DNA from: Ananas comosus
Taxonomy: Eukaryota; Streptophyta; Magnoliopsida; Poales; Bromeliaceae
Assembly (NCBI RefSeq): GCF_001540865.1
Contig: NC_033622.1
Span: forward strand, 7,762,584 to 7,826,583
Reading direction: 5' to 3'
DNA: 64,000 nucleotides
Both the position numbers and the translations under genes were made by a program. The notes beneath the pieces are model-generated. The model saw only the letters and a program-made list of their open reading frames with translations. It did not search any database and was not told where the DNA came from. Positions 1-12,434 of this stretch are shown here, in pieces. Numbering within the stretch: position 1 is the stretch's first letter; each line of letters begins with the position of its first letter.

Positions 1-1
1 A

Positions 2-443
2 GTGCACCGTAGGCTTTTGCAGAAGTACGAGGGGCCTTTCACTATTGTGAAGAGGGCGGGCAACACAGCCTACAAACTGCAGCTCCTCACCAACCTAAAA
101 ATCCATCATGTCTTTCATGCTACATGCCTACGGCCCTACCATGAAAACGCTGAGTACCCGAGCCGAGGAGCTGCAATTTGTAGGCTGCCTTGCGCGCTCC
201 CGCCGCCATGACCACTGCCATCGACAAAAAGGTCGAAGCCTTGCTGGACACTCGCACCATTCGTCGCCGCAACGTCCCGCGGAGCATCGAGTACTTTGTC
301 AAATGGAAGAACCTCCCACATGGCGAAGCAAGCTGGGGAAAGCTAACACTCTCTGGAAGTATCAGAAGTTGATTGATGACTTCCAACACCAGTGCACGAC
401 GAAGGCATCTGCACATTATGTTGGAGAGGTTATTGGGACTTAA
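2..443 (+). pseudogene. Ty3/Gypsy chromovirus polyprotein, 3' end (integrase C-terminus plus chromodomain), frameshifted
   Basis: This is the tail of a retrotransposon polyprotein whose 5' part lies outside the window. The first frame (2-211) reads LLQKYEGPFTIVKRAG and HHVFHATCLRPYHE, the conserved end of the plant Gypsy integrase. A second frame (about 220-340) reads VEALLDTRTIRRRNVP then EYFVKWKNLPHGEASW, a chromodomain with its aromatic and VKWK core. A third frame (about 345-443) completes it with TLWKYQKLIDDF. Chromodomains of this kind guide chromovirus integration. The change of frame twice in 200 bp shows the copy is dead. Domain identity is clear; the lineage within chromoviruses is not resolved. 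Confidence 0.85.
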
Positions 444-479
444 AAAATCTTCTCCAAGATTTTTCTTTACAATCACTCA

Positions 480-925
480 AACTCTAAAGCGGATATGTAT
501 CGGTGGTTTTGCCTTGATCTTCTAGAAGCATCCCTGTGGATCTTGAGACTGATAGCGTAGAAACCGAGAAGTCTCTTAGAGTCTCTATGTTTCTAGAAGG
601 TGTATTTATTATGACTCGTGGGAGCCCGTAGCCTCCCCTTTTGGCTTGTAGTTTCATGCCACTTGGTATCTTTCTGTTTGCTTTATGGGTGACAAGTGGC
701 TTTTAAATAGGTGTGGCCTTCACCTGCCTCCCCGTAATTCAAAATTCTCATTTGTAATTCTTTATTTCAAAAGGAATAAAAGAGCTTTCTTCATCTCTCT
801 CTCTTGTTCTTAGTCTAAGGTGAGTAGGTCCTAACCTAGCAAGTAGAGAGGTAGGCTTGCTCATTTCGCGAAGGAAAGCGAGCATCATACGTGCTAAATG
901 AGCAATATAGCTTAAGTCCGTGACA
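480..925 (+). mobile_element. Probable 3' LTR of the chromovirus
   Basis: Non-coding sequence directly downstream of the chromodomain. It holds a TATA-like TTTAAATAGG near 703, an AATAAA signal near 775, and ends in GTCCGTGACA at 925. That order fits an LTR. The left edge is not fixed because no partner LTR is in the window. Confidence 0.45.
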
Positions 926-948
926 GTAGGCTTGATTGGACTTATTGT

Positions 949-3900
949 CATAGCCCGCGACCGCCCGCCTATTTGGCCGAGGTCGCGGCGCCGCCAACGC
1001 CGAACGGACAGGGTTTCCCCTGCACTGCGGACAAAGTCTCCCCTGTACGTTCAAGGCATCGCAATCAATACAATACGAAGGTTCCAACCAGGAACTAATA
1101 TCAAGCAAGATTGCATAATGGAAGGTATCAACAACATAAAACATCCTATATTATTACAGCATTCTCATTCATACATTCTTTTACATCTCAATCCTCATTT
1201 TTTTCCTCCAAATACAATCTTGGTTATTACATCACTTAGATTACAAGTTTAATACATTTTGATACATTGTGTTCTTTTCATTTTCTATACCCCTAAGCTA
1301 TATCGACGGAGTACCGCTAGCTCTGGTCTCTGGGGTAGGGCGCTATCTACGGAGCTACGCCCTTTCCTCGCGCCACCGCGCCGCTCTCGTGCAAACCTGT
1401 AACACCCCAAAACAATGTGGGGTGAGAACCAACTCTATAGTTTTCAGTGGGTACGGCCACCCAAGGAAAATGCTCGACCAACAGGTCCAAAGGGGCCTAG
1501 CGGAAGCCCGCCCGGCGCGTGCCCAGACCCGCCATACGTCTAACACATATAAGGCGTCTAAAACAACGATAAATAAAGCAATAATAAAAGACATCTAGGA
1601 GTATCAGAGCATGATATAATACTAAGATCTACAATAGGGCAAGAAACATAAAGCTGGAATCCACTAATAAAAGCATAAAGCAATACAAAGGAAATCCCAA
1701 ATACAAGTGCTAAAAGTAGATACATACGTGGTCTCTATACATGGATACAAAATCTCTCACTCTCTCACAACTACAAAGAGAAAGAGTAAACCACCTAGGC
1801 AAAGAACCGCTCCTCGCTAGCTAGCTGTGCGATCCCCTTGCCACGATCCCGTGCCTCCGCCGGTGCAGAAGGCTGTGAAAGAAACCACGATAAAGAGGGC
1901 GTGAGAACTATTAAAAGAATAGTTCCCAGTGGGCAATTACTGACTTCAGTAAATGCACCACAAGGCCCAAAGCTACAAGGCAAGAGGTTAGGGACTAACA
2001 ATGTAGTAAAGCGAAAGGTAAGCAAAATGTAATTTACTATAACATAGGGTCTCTACTTAGCATGATTTGCATAAGTAATAAAGAAACGATATCACGAAAG
2101 TACATGGATGTGTATGACATGCATAAACATAGAAATGCGACCAAACCAATGTCCTCAATGCAAAAATAGTAAAGGTGTCATTGTTTACTATTCTAGTCCA
2201 AGTCCACTTTAATAGTGTTAAAGTTCACATAGCATGTTCTGTCACTAAGTCTCAATCATATAAGACCCACCCGAGGGCTGTCTGGCCTGCGCCTTGCCTA
2301 ATGGCCCCGTGGTAGTCAACATCCCCACTCTAGGGATGAGCCTTCCCCACGGCAATCCACTTCGGCGCCCAATCCCGCACGGGCGAGCATATGTCGCGAT
2401 GGCTATCTCCGGAGTGCCGGCTTGTAGGGAGCGACCCTTACAAGCATGTGCGAATGAGCACAATGGCAAGCAAGCAATGATCTGTCTCAAGCACCAGGTC
2501 CTCATGTCTAAAACATGGAATATATCAAGTATCTCAATGGCCAATCTCTATGTCATCATGTCTCTAACATAGAATATAGTAAATGTACAATGGCCTATCA
2601 TCATGTCTCTAAGTTGTATTTTCATAGTTTACTAATTCCAAGTGCCCCTTTATGACACTTTTGTTCAGCGAGTTCCAAGCATGGCATTAATATGTTCATG
2701 ATGCATAATTCACTCAATTCTAGTATGGAGACATGTTCTCAACTTGCAACACAAAGCACTATCCACATTGCATGCAATCTACACTTATAGCTCTACTATA
2801 TGGAGTACAAATTTTACGATACATGAGGCATGTATGTTAAGTGTTCTAAAATTCACATAAATCATGTTTAGCATGAATTTGCATTCAAAAATACTTTACG
2901 AAAAGTTTAGGAGGCATAGGGGTCATTTTGCCCCATTTTCATGAAGTCAAACCCACCAATGGTAGACGAAGCCCTTCGTTTGCTCCGACAAAGGTGTCCT
3001 CTAGCCTCCTAGCACCCTAGAGGTATGAAAACAAGTGTCACCTAACCGAAACGAACGCCGCTAAGCTCAATCATTAAGCTTCTATAGCTAGGTTGGAGAA
3101 AACTCACCGAAAGCTAAAGAATCTCTCTCGATCTCCAAACGGGAGTTAGAATCCTTCAAATCCAACCTAAATCAAAGTTCTAAACCAATCAATTTGGTTC
3201 CAAAGCCCTCAAATCAAAAATCCCCATTTTTTAACCCTAATATGCCAAATCTAGCGTTTGATCTAGTAGAAGCTACCAAAACTTAATCCAAAGAAAAGAT
3301 TAGGCTTACCAACCTCACAAGAAGCTCAAAACCAAATCCCAAACCAAGTGGAGTTGAAGATCTCCTCTCAAACAAGCTCCTCTACAAGCTCCAAGCCTTC
3401 AACAATGGAGGAAACCCAACAAAAAGCAAGGTGGAGAAGAGAGGAGAGGTCAAAACCAACCAAAATCCATCAAAAATGGAGAAGAAATCAAAGGGAACTC
3501 CTCTTACCTTGCTCTCCACTATTCTAGGGCTCAAAACAGCCCCCAAGGGGCTGGGGTGTGCTTAAATAGAAGTTACAACAATTGCAAAAACACCCCTCCA
3601 CGAAACAGCCAAAATGTGTACTGCGTACCGGTACACGGGTTTGTGTACCGGTACACAACCCACGAAACGCCAAACCCGAGCCTCGGGTTTGCTGGGAAAT
3701 GGCCTGTGTACCGGTACACAACCCGATACCGGTACAGCCATCAACCCCGTACCGGTACAGCAAGTGAACCCGTACCGGTACACAGCCTGCAGAAGGCTAC
3801 CCGAGAGCTAACCAAAAATCTAACTTTTTGGATTTTGATGCAAGGTTTTAAACCACCATTCTCGGGACTCGAACCATAGGTCGGAACACTGTCAACGACC

Positions 3901-3975
3901 CACCAAAAAGTCTAGAAAAGCTCAAACCCATTCAATCACTCGAACCCCACAATTTGCAAGGTCCAGTGCGTCACA
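949..3975. mobile_element. Long LTR-like non-coding module (A), possibly two overlapping copies
   Basis: No coding sequence. TGTCATAGCCCG at 949 and TGTAACACCCC at 1398 both resemble the TGTCACGCCC start of the verified solo LTR at 7511. The right end is GTGCGTCACA at 3975. Two blocks with GTGAGAAC followed by CAGTGGG (near 1421 and 1899) match a block of the solo LTR near 7950, suggesting a truncated copy followed by a second one. No 5-bp duplication was found, so this is a relative of the 7511 LTR but not a clean solo LTR. Long LTRs of this style occur in Tekay/Del-type Gypsy elements; that assignment is inference. Confidence 0.45.
3626..3782. repeat. Cluster of TACCGGTA palindromes
   Basis: Six perfect copies of the 8-bp palindrome TACCGGTA start at about 3626, 3646, 3709, 3727, 3750 and 3773, several inside the longer palindrome GTGTACCGGTACAC. 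A weaker cluster sits at the matching place of the solo LTR (9605, 9689, plus degenerate copies). Confidence 0.85.
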
Positions 3976-6605
3976 ACTAGCCCCTTAAGGTTTCATCTAC
4001 CTTATCTAAGCTAGCTATCCGACTCGGCCTCGAGTCAATCAACTGCGGTTAAACCGCGCTCTGTCCGGCTCAAGGTGAAGGAACCCTCACATACACCTTA
4101 GCCTTCAATCCACAATCAAGTCGCCCAATGGGTCGCCCAGAGCTGCGTACACCCGTGGTCATGGATCTTTCTGCTGCGGGAGAGGGATCGTTGCCAACAC
4201 GACCCGCGGCTCAAGACCCCCGATAGGGAGGGGAACATTGCCAACTGCCCCCTAGCGATCCATGATTCTGCCGACGGGAGGGGAACCTTGCCAACTGCCC
4301 CCGTGGCCTTGAATCCTCCACAAGCTCACTCTCGAAGTTCGTCGAATGGGAGGGGAACCTTGCCAACTGCCCCCACTGTTTTAGAACTATCGAGTTTACA
4401 ATCTTAAGATTCCGGAATCTACTTTCCAAGCCTTTAGGGTAATCTTAAACCCTATGACATCGATCTATCTAGGTCCAATGCACTTTCCATCCTAGGTCTA
4501 GCTGACTCTAGGTTTAACGCCCTTATCACATAACCTATGTTCTTTAAACTAGGTTAATGCCTCTCTACCTAGATCTTATTAATTCTAGGTTTAATAAAAC
4601 TAGGACCAATGTCAACCTATGTTTACCAACACTAGGTTAATGCCACTCGATCTAGCCTAGGTCCATAACACTAGGTTCATCGTCATTCTTGTTCATCCTA
4701 GGTTCTTGACACTAGGTTCATACTCGACCTATGTTAATTACACTAAGTTCGGTGCCACTCGATCTAGTTGACCCTATTTGTCCACATCGAGTTTCTATAA
4801 TCATATATACTCTAGCATGCATTCTATGATGCCGACATGCATCTACATTTAACATAGCCTATATTATCAACGTGCATGTTATACATGTATAGCTTTTCTC
4901 ATCATGTCAATAAGCATTATCCTCTCGCATGCATCTCCATAATGTTAATACACTATTGTCATCTAACTTGTATTCACATGATGCCATTATGTGTTTATCC
5001 AACCTTATCTCAAGATGCGAAATGCCCCCAGCATGTATTTCATTAAGCACATATTTCAACACATTAGTATGCCATTACCGACTAGCATGCATTTACATAA
5101 CGCTAACATGTGTATAAATTTAGCAATTTCTCATAACTCATATAATTAACATTATGTTAACATTCATTTATATGCTCATATTCTCTAATACATGTCAACA
5201 TGAATCTCATAATGCTAAATGCCCCTAGCATGTATTTCATTAAGCATGCATACTAAAATGCAAATTACCAACTAGCATGCATTTATACAATGCTAATATG
5301 CCCGTATGCACATACATATATGCATCAACAAGAATCCATATTTTGCTTTGACATGCGGGGCGACCAAGTCACTTCGGTAAACACAACCCACCTGTTATCA
5401 CGTTCCGATTGCTTGTCGACACTTACAATCGGCCTCCCACGGCACCCATATCTGGCACGGCCCGATATTGCAACTGCGCCTCAACCGTGCTCCGCTTCGC
5501 AACCCTGGAAATTATAGATCTTCGGTTATGTGCCACGGTGCTCCAAATCCATTTCCACGATTTTACGACGTCGCCTCAGCCCTCCAGGCGGAAACGAAGC
5601 CTAAACGTCCGTTTCTTTAATAACTTCGCGTAGACTCGACGAATCGCCGAACCGACTTCGCCAACGCGTTCGTTTACCTAGCAATTAGATTTACAGAGGG
5701 TCAAATTAGATCAAACCCATACGTTTTACAAAATCCCAATTTTTGAAGCTCTAGATGCCATTATAGCTAAATCCATTATTGAACTTCATAAATCAAGCAA
5801 TAAACCTCTAATTAGTATCTAAGTATTCTACTAAATCCATCTCTAGAGCATATAAAGCTAATCTTAGAGATCTACCATGAGAGGGCTCAAGAAGCTCACC
5901 TCAAAGCTTGCTCCAAACCATGGAGAAGATGAAGAAGATGAAGACGATTCACCTCCAAGCTTCAATCTCCACCAAAGCCACCAATTTTGGGAGAGATTTA
6001 GAGAGAGAAAGGGAGGTTTCTCTCTCCCTCTCCATACGTGTGTGTGTTGTGTGCGTGTGTTGTGTCGCACGGTTGAGGGAGGAAGAAGCATTTGCTCTTT
6101 TACATAAGCAACCCCTCAACACTATTCAACCTTTCAGTTTAGTTCCTCAAATCTGTACGATTTCGACGGAGCCCTTCTGGATGTCCGTTTTTGCTCAAAT
6201 TTGCCAGGCAGGCTCGATTTAACGTACTGAGCAAGAATATATCTTAAGTTCTCAGTTTCGACTCCGTTTGGTCACGAAAGCTGTGCCGAACTGTAATCTT
6301 TAGCAGATAGCAGTTCGATTTTATTTCCCACCTTCCGGGTGTCAGAATGAAATGAAACTTTAAATCTAGCCTCATAAAAATATTTCTGACATATCTGCCA
6401 GTTTTCATAATTTTTCGACACTGTACATTTTCTGCTAATTCATTTGCCCCGTTTCACACAGAAAATTTTAAATCTTCTGTTTTCGCTCCGATTTCAGCAC
6501 AGGTCATTTCCAACCTATATTTCACTTCTCTAAATCCAATAAAAACAGTATCTCATACTATCTTTATTTATTTTTACTTTTATATTTAAAATTCGGTATG
6601 TTACA
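3976..6605. mobile_element. Long LTR-like non-coding module (B)
   Basis: No coding sequence. The right end is GGTATGTTACA at 6605. The part from about 5540 to 6110 matches the solo LTR at about 8910-9430: a block with cgtcgcctc and a coding-strand-like purine stretch gaagatgaagaagatga. The left end is not defined; the first 500 bp contain their own tandem repeat. It is a diverged relative of modules A and C. Confidence 0.4.
4177..4375. repeat. Imperfect tandem repeat, core GGGAGGGGAACCTTGCC
   Basis: Three close copies of the core followed by AACTGCCCCC start near 4226, 4276 and 4350, and a degenerate fourth lies at about 4177. Spacing is uneven (about 50 and 74 bp), so the repeat has picked up indels. 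Confidence 0.75.
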
Positions 6606-7510
6606 TTCCACAATAACCTCACCGGAACCATTTAAACGTACACCGTAACTTCATAGTTTTAGAAGTCCGGTACCTTACGCTTATGAGCTAGTCGGTAGGA
6701 TTGCGCATATCTTGGCTGTGTCATAGTTAGTTAATGCATGACATACATAATGCATATATTTCTATAGTTGTTAGTGTAGAGGCATAGTAGTGGTAGTTTC
6801 ATTTTCACAGTTACTTGCTTATTCAATTTCATTTAGCAATATTACTTATTCAGTTTCTTTTATTTGTGCAGGTTTAGACACTTCGTGTGCACGGGGCCTC
6901 TCATGTATATGGCTGATTTGTTGGTGAGCACGGGTTCCACTTCAACCTGACCCGTAATTATTAGATGTATACCCTAGAGGCCAACCAGGTCGACACATGT
7001 ATTCTTTTTAGGATATAAATTTGTATTTAATTTCAAATATTATAAATGAATTTGGATTATTATTTCATTCATGTTGTATATGTGTCCATGAATCGTCCAA
7101 GAAATAATAAAATGATATCATCCACAAGGATATAATCACCATCCCGCGAAGATCCATCGATTTGGAGCATTTAGGAATTAACCACCAATGACACATGTCT
7201 CAAAGTCTTTTTCTTTTTCTTTTTCTTTTTTGAGAGATAGAAAGCACGATACCCGCTTCGTTTATTTCATTTAGAAATAAACTTAGTTGGAAATGTGAAT
7301 CATCTAGGATTCGAACTTGGGTCTCGGGTACCAACCACCAAGCCCTTTGCCCTTTTATAAGATATAAGAGTTTTTAGAAAATACTAGTCGTCATCTCTCT
7401 TCCTCTCTTTTCTTCTTTTTAATCCTCCAGCAAGAGAGATGTCTTTTGCAAGGGAGCTAGCACCCCGGTGAGGACATTGATCAGATCGGCGATCTCGTGT
7501 GGATATCTAT

Positions 7511-9350
7511 TGTCACGCCCTGTAACCGCCAATTTGGTCGGTTCGGGCACGTCGAACAGACGCCGAATGAACAGTACCTCCCCTATCCGCCCAAGGCTAA
7601 ATAACAGGATCATGTATATACAAGTTGCCCAGGAAAAACTTAAACAACATACACGATCATTGCGAGATAACAAGCAAGGAATACCACAAGTAAGCACGAC
7701 AGAATTCTAACTATTACAACCATTCAACATTAGGTTCACATTTACATTTTCATCTCCCCAAAAGTATGCACAAGGTCTACATATCCATCTGACAACATGT
7801 ACAACTCTCCAAAATACATAAACCTCAAGTCCTCTCGTATACATAAGGGTACTCTAATGCAAAATGGAAAGTGCTAACTACCAAGGCGTTATGCCCTTTC
7901 CGCGATCCTTACCCGGAACGCTCGAACTTGGACCTGCAACAAAGTGGGGTGAGAACTATTGTCCATAGTTCCCAGTGGGTTCGGCCGCCGACTCCGCCGA
8001 TCTTCCCACTAGCTCTAAACAGACATAAGCAGATAGATAGATAAATATGTGAAAATAAACTACTACATAGTAATGGAAACTGCAACATACTACTATGCCT
8101 CACGAACAAAGTAATGAATGAATATAGCAATGTATTCTACTAACCTGCTATTATGTCTCTACATCAAGTATGAATGCAACATCTACTATGCTCAAGATGC
8201 ATATCTCTCATGAGATCATTACCCAATCCACTTGGCTAGCCCGAAAGTTATGCCCCAACTCACATTTCGAATCCCATAGGTGAGAAGCTACCCCGCATTT
8301 ACCCTACTCAAGACTATCTACGGGACAACTACGTCTGCCCCTCAGGTGACCACCTTCGGAGTGCACTGCTTGTGTGGAGCGACCACCATAAGCTCAAAAC
8401 AGACCATGTGAGTATAATTCAATCCTCGTCAACTGAGGATACCCTATCCACTAGGACTAATAGAAACTCGGAAACTCAACTATCCCAATGTCCATGTCTA
8501 GTGTTTCATCTACATTAAGTTTCATGCCACTCGTCACGTTATCAACATTGTTTACATGCCACTCGTTCATGTCATAGGGCCTCTAATACACTAGTTTACA
8601 TGTCCCTCGTTTTCATCATCGAGTTCAAGTTCACCTTTTCTTATCACTATAGGATTTCATGTCACAAGACCCAATCCTCATGCTCCCTAGGTTCATGTGT
8701 CAAGCCCACAATGCTACACTACTAAGAAAACATGCAAGAAAATAGAAATGCAACTATACTATACATCCTATAATGCATAAGAACAATATGTGAAATATGA
8801 TCAATAATCTAACTTGGACATAGAAGGAAGTCCAACTGCTTTGGGATGACACCCCCCCACCTCTTGGTGATGCCACGAAGCTAGAAACCCGATTTCAAGA
8901 TTTTTGGACGTCGCCTCGGCCCTCGAGGCGAGAACGAAGCTCAAACAGTCCCTTTTCCTAATATTTTCGGGCAGACTCGACGGGTTGCCGAACCAACTTC
9001 ATCGGCGTGTTAGAATACCTAGCAATTAGGTATAAAAGAGATCAATCCCAACTTTAGATCTCATTTTAATAAAACCCCCATTTGGAACCCTAAAGCATAA
9101 TTATTGTGAGAATCCGACGCATAGCTTCGCGATTCGAGCAATAATCATCTACCTAGCATCCTAGGGTTTACCTAAGATAAATTCTAAGGTATAAAAACTT
9201 AACCCTAGAAATCCACCATTAAGCTCCAAGTAGCTTACCTCTCAAGCTTCCTCTCCAAGCAAAGGAAGAAGATGAAGAAGATGAAAATCCACTTCAAGCT
9301 TCAATCTCCACCAACCCTTACTCTAACCTCCACCCTTGAGAGAGAGCTTT

Positions 9351-9386
<36 letters not shown>

Positions 9387-9927
9387 TGAGAAGAAGTGTA
9401 TTCTTTGGCTGTGAACATAAGAGAGGGAGATCGGGTCCTTTTATAAGCTGCTATAATTGCAGAAAAGCCCCTAAAAAATTGCTATTTGCAACATACTGCA
9501 ATCTGCGTTTTCTGCACTTGGTACTGGTACGCGGGATTCTTGTCATCGGTTCACCAGCTACACAGGCCAAACCCGAGAGCTGCCTTCTCGGGTAGCCGAC
9601 TTCGTACCGGTACGCGCTAGGGGTGTCACCGGTTTAACAGCCTTAAACACCCGAACCCGAGAGCTGCTGCTCTCGGGTGCCTGCCTGGTACCGGTACCAC
9701 CCCGATGTGTTACCGGTTACACAACGCCCAGATTGCAGTTTAGCACTTGTTCGACTTCTATTTCACACCGAGCAATGCTAAAACTCGATTATCTCTTTTA
9801 GAACTCAACTTTGACCCTTCCAACATCTTTGAAATGTCAAATGGATCATGTCCAAGCATCCGTCTCGCCATGCTTTGGTCACTTTGACTAAAAGTGGTTT
9901 ATTACAACGAGGATTCAACATCTTACA
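7511..9927 (-). mobile_element. Solo LTR (C), 2.4 kb, with perfect TCTAT target duplication
   Basis: The unit begins TGTCACGCCC and ends CATCTTACA. It is flanked by TCTAT at 7506-7510 and 9928-9932, a perfect 5-bp duplication as made by an LTR-retrotransposon integrase. There is no coding capacity, so this is a solo LTR left by LTR-LTR recombination. The strand is arbitrary: it lies opposite to the related insert at 52993-59029, which begins TGTAAGG and ends GGGCGTGACA. It contains a GA microsatellite near 9352-9381. Confidence 0.8.
9352..9381. repeat. (GA)n microsatellite
   Basis: About fifteen uninterrupted GA units inside the solo LTR. Confidence 0.9.
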
Positions 9928-10288
9928 TCTATAGAGGCCGGACACTTGTGCGGCTTCAAGAGAACCAATTCCATGATCATCAAATTGCGGTAAAGATCTA
10001 TCCACGCAAATGTGAAGAATTCCTTTTCCTCCTTTAATCTTAAACAACATGAGGGATCCGATTTGCGTGGTATTTGAGATCGGATCTCAAGTTTTAAAAT
10101 CAAATAAGTTTGATTTTCTTTTTTCACTGCGTTTTATCGCCGCATGCAATATTCTAACAGTGACATCTTGAAAGTTAAATTTAGTCACTTCTTCTATTTA
10201 TTTTGGTGTAACTTGATGTTGATATAATTAGTTTTTTTGAGTTCCATTAGTTTGTAAATAAATAAATTCTGTTACCTTCTAAATATAA

Positions 10289-11375
10289 CTAGTATAGTAA
10301 CCCGCGCGATGCCGCGGATAAATAATAGAAGAAAAATTAAAAAATATTGAAGACTAAGAAGAAAGAAGTTTGGAAAATAAAAATTCAAGTGTGTTTTATT
10401 TTTTGGATTGGGAAACGTATGAATTGAACTAACCAATATGGTCATTGAAAATCGATAACTGTCCAGAATCAACATTCAAAAAAAAAAACCCTACAAAAGT
10501 CGTATGAAGATGGAGATAATAATGTTGCGATGATGACGATGATGACGATGAAAATCTGATAAAAATTTGCAAGATTTTGCACATTTTTGGACATGGAATG
10601 ATCAAAAGTTGCGGGTCAAAACTGCCACATCAATTATGAAATAAAAAATAACCCCTAAATTAATCAAAATAATGCATATAAATCAAATCCTTGATTGATA
10701 TAATCACCATACAAAAATAATGCAAATAAATTAAATTCTAAATGAATATGTAGTAAGAATTCGAGATTAAAATAAAGAAAAGAAAAAATTAGGTTTAGGA
10801 TTTTCGTTTTCCAAACCTACCCCTCGAACCGTCTATTATTGCTCTCCAATTAGCTTCCTCTATTGAAAAAATCGTTCGATTACCTTCTTTTTCCATAAAT
10901 CCGAAGAGATCGACATTGATAGAAATCCTATAAACACTCTTTTGATTCGGAGGGGGGGTTCGGGTTGAGTCGGATTGGTACGGATTAGGACTTGGAAGAC
11001 TCCCTTGCTCTTTCCCAATCTCTAGATCTAAAAGTTGTAATTATTCATCTTTTTATTTTTTAATTTTGCATGTAAGGAATTGTTTGTGGAAGAAGAAATG
11101 ACTAATTTTGAAGAGAAAATGTATAAATTAAAAAGCATATTGATTACATATCATTGAATGGAGAGGAGGGAAGGAGAAAAGCTAAGAATAAAAATCAATT
11201 CAAAAAAAATAATTTTGAAGAGGAAACGTATAAATTAAAAAGCACATTAATTACATATCATTGAATAAAGAGGAGGGGAGTGGAAAAGCCAAGAGTAAAA
11301 ATCAATTCAGAAAAAAGATTAGCGAGGGTGGAGAAAAACTTGCCACGTGGCAAAATTATTAAGAATTCATATAGA
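10289..11375 (-). mobile_element. Non-autonomous Helitron
   Basis: Read on the minus strand the element ends CCGCGGCATCGCGCGG, a short hairpin, then GTTACTATACTAG. This is the classic plant Helitron 3' end (hairpin, then CTAG). The base after CTAG on that strand is T, as expected for insertion at AT. The minus-strand 5' end is probably TCTATATGAATTC at 11375, followed inside by GCCACGTGGCA. The flanking base there is not the ideal T, so the 5' edge is less certain. No helicase is encoded. Confidence 0.6.
11095..11318. repeat. Two tandem copies of about 110 bp inside the Helitron
   Basis: Both copies run from TAATTTTGAAGAG through a shared ATTACATATCATTGAAT to AAAAATCAATTCA, with about ten differences between them. 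Confidence 0.8.
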
Positions 11376-11823
11376 GTAATGATAAACTTACCCCATAAAT
11401 CCAACCTTCTAAATAATTAAATCTCTCACTATTGTTTGGAGGTAATCCTAAAGATGTAGAGTTTAGATTTTAATTTTTAATAAATTTTTTAGAGAGTTGA
11501 ATGTGGTGAAACTTGAGTTCGATACTTTAAAGGGGAGGTCAACAGTAGAGAAAGTCGGGTGTTAATAATTTAAATTATACTTTTTTGGTTTACACCAAAA
11601 TAAAACATCAAAATTGATGGACGTAGAGTCCTACACCTCCATTTACTCCCAACCAAACAACTTCTAATGAGAATAAAAATATTGCACTATTTGGCTATAT
11701 ATATTATACTATTTGATAAGTGCAAAAAAGTGTAACATAGTACAGTATAATATAAAATAGTGCAACATATAATTGTATAATGCAACATTGAAAAAATATT
11801 ATACTATCTATAACTATATATTA

Positions 11824-12434
11824 TTCCTCAATAACTGCACACGTGTCGCGAGGAAGCCAACGCGCGAGAGCAGGCGCGGGGCGGGCGCTGGCACGGGCGC
11901 GGCGCGGGGGCGGCGCTGGTGCAGTGCGGGGCGTGCCGCGGGGGCGGCACGCCGCGGCAATGGGCACCGCAGGGCTCATGGCGGCGGGCATGGCGCGGTG
12001 CCGCGCGGGTAGGGCGGAAAGCCGGTGGTGGGTGCAAGCGGCGCTGGGGGGGGCAGTCTGCGCGTGGCTTGCGATGCCAAGCGAGCCGCGCGGCGCGCGC
12101 GGTCGCGAGCCGGGCGCTGGCTGGTGCGGGGCCGCGGACGGCTAGGGCGGCCTAGGAGCTGGGCGCGGAGCTAGCGCGGGCGCCCTTGGCGCTGCGGCTC
12201 CGAAGGGTCGGGCTCGGCGTCTCACGAGGTCCACGAGGTCCGAAGTGCCTTCGTGCCACGATGAGAGGGAGCCGTCCACGGTTTGGAACTCCCTCTGCAT
12301 TCTTATATATATATATATATATAATATATATATATATATTATAATATATATATATAATAATATATATATATATATAATTTTATTTTATAAATATAATTTA
12401 TTTATTATATATAATAGTATAATTATATTATTAG
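11824..12434. repeat. GC-rich/AT-rich bipartite repeat, copy 1
   Basis: The unit begins TTCCTCAATAACTGCA, continues as about 450 bp of very GC-rich DNA with G in excess on this strand (many gcgggcgctgg-like words), then switches abruptly near 12290 to over 100 bp of almost pure TA. Long open frames in the GC part are low-complexity and show no known domain, so I do not call a gene. Confidence 0.75.

Larger units (their letters stand above)
6966..10159 (+). mobile_element. Copia-type LTR, split by a solo LTR
   Basis: The left part (6966-7505) begins TGTATACCCTAGAGGCC and the right part (9933-10159) ends GCATGCAATATTCTAACA, followed by GTGACATC, a degenerate form of the usual GTGGTATC primer site. 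These are typical edges of plant Copia LTRs. Removing the insert leaves about 760 bp. No coding region follows, so it is a remnant. The start is the less certain edge. Confidence 0.5.

Noticed and set aside
3524..3811. Repeated peptides such as VPVH and YRYTG in several frames
   Set aside because: They are translations of the TACCGGTA palindrome cluster.
9352..9381. GA repeat as a CRISPR-like or regulatory array
   Set aside because: Simple dinucleotide microsatellite. No CRISPR arrays, rRNA or tRNA genes were recognised anywhere in the window; the tRNA-like words are retroelement primer sites.
11843..12155. Overlapping open frames rich in Arg, Gly and Ala in the GC-rich block
   Set aside because: Open in several frames on both strands only because GC-rich DNA lacks stops; no domain, no start context, and copy 2 does not keep the frame.
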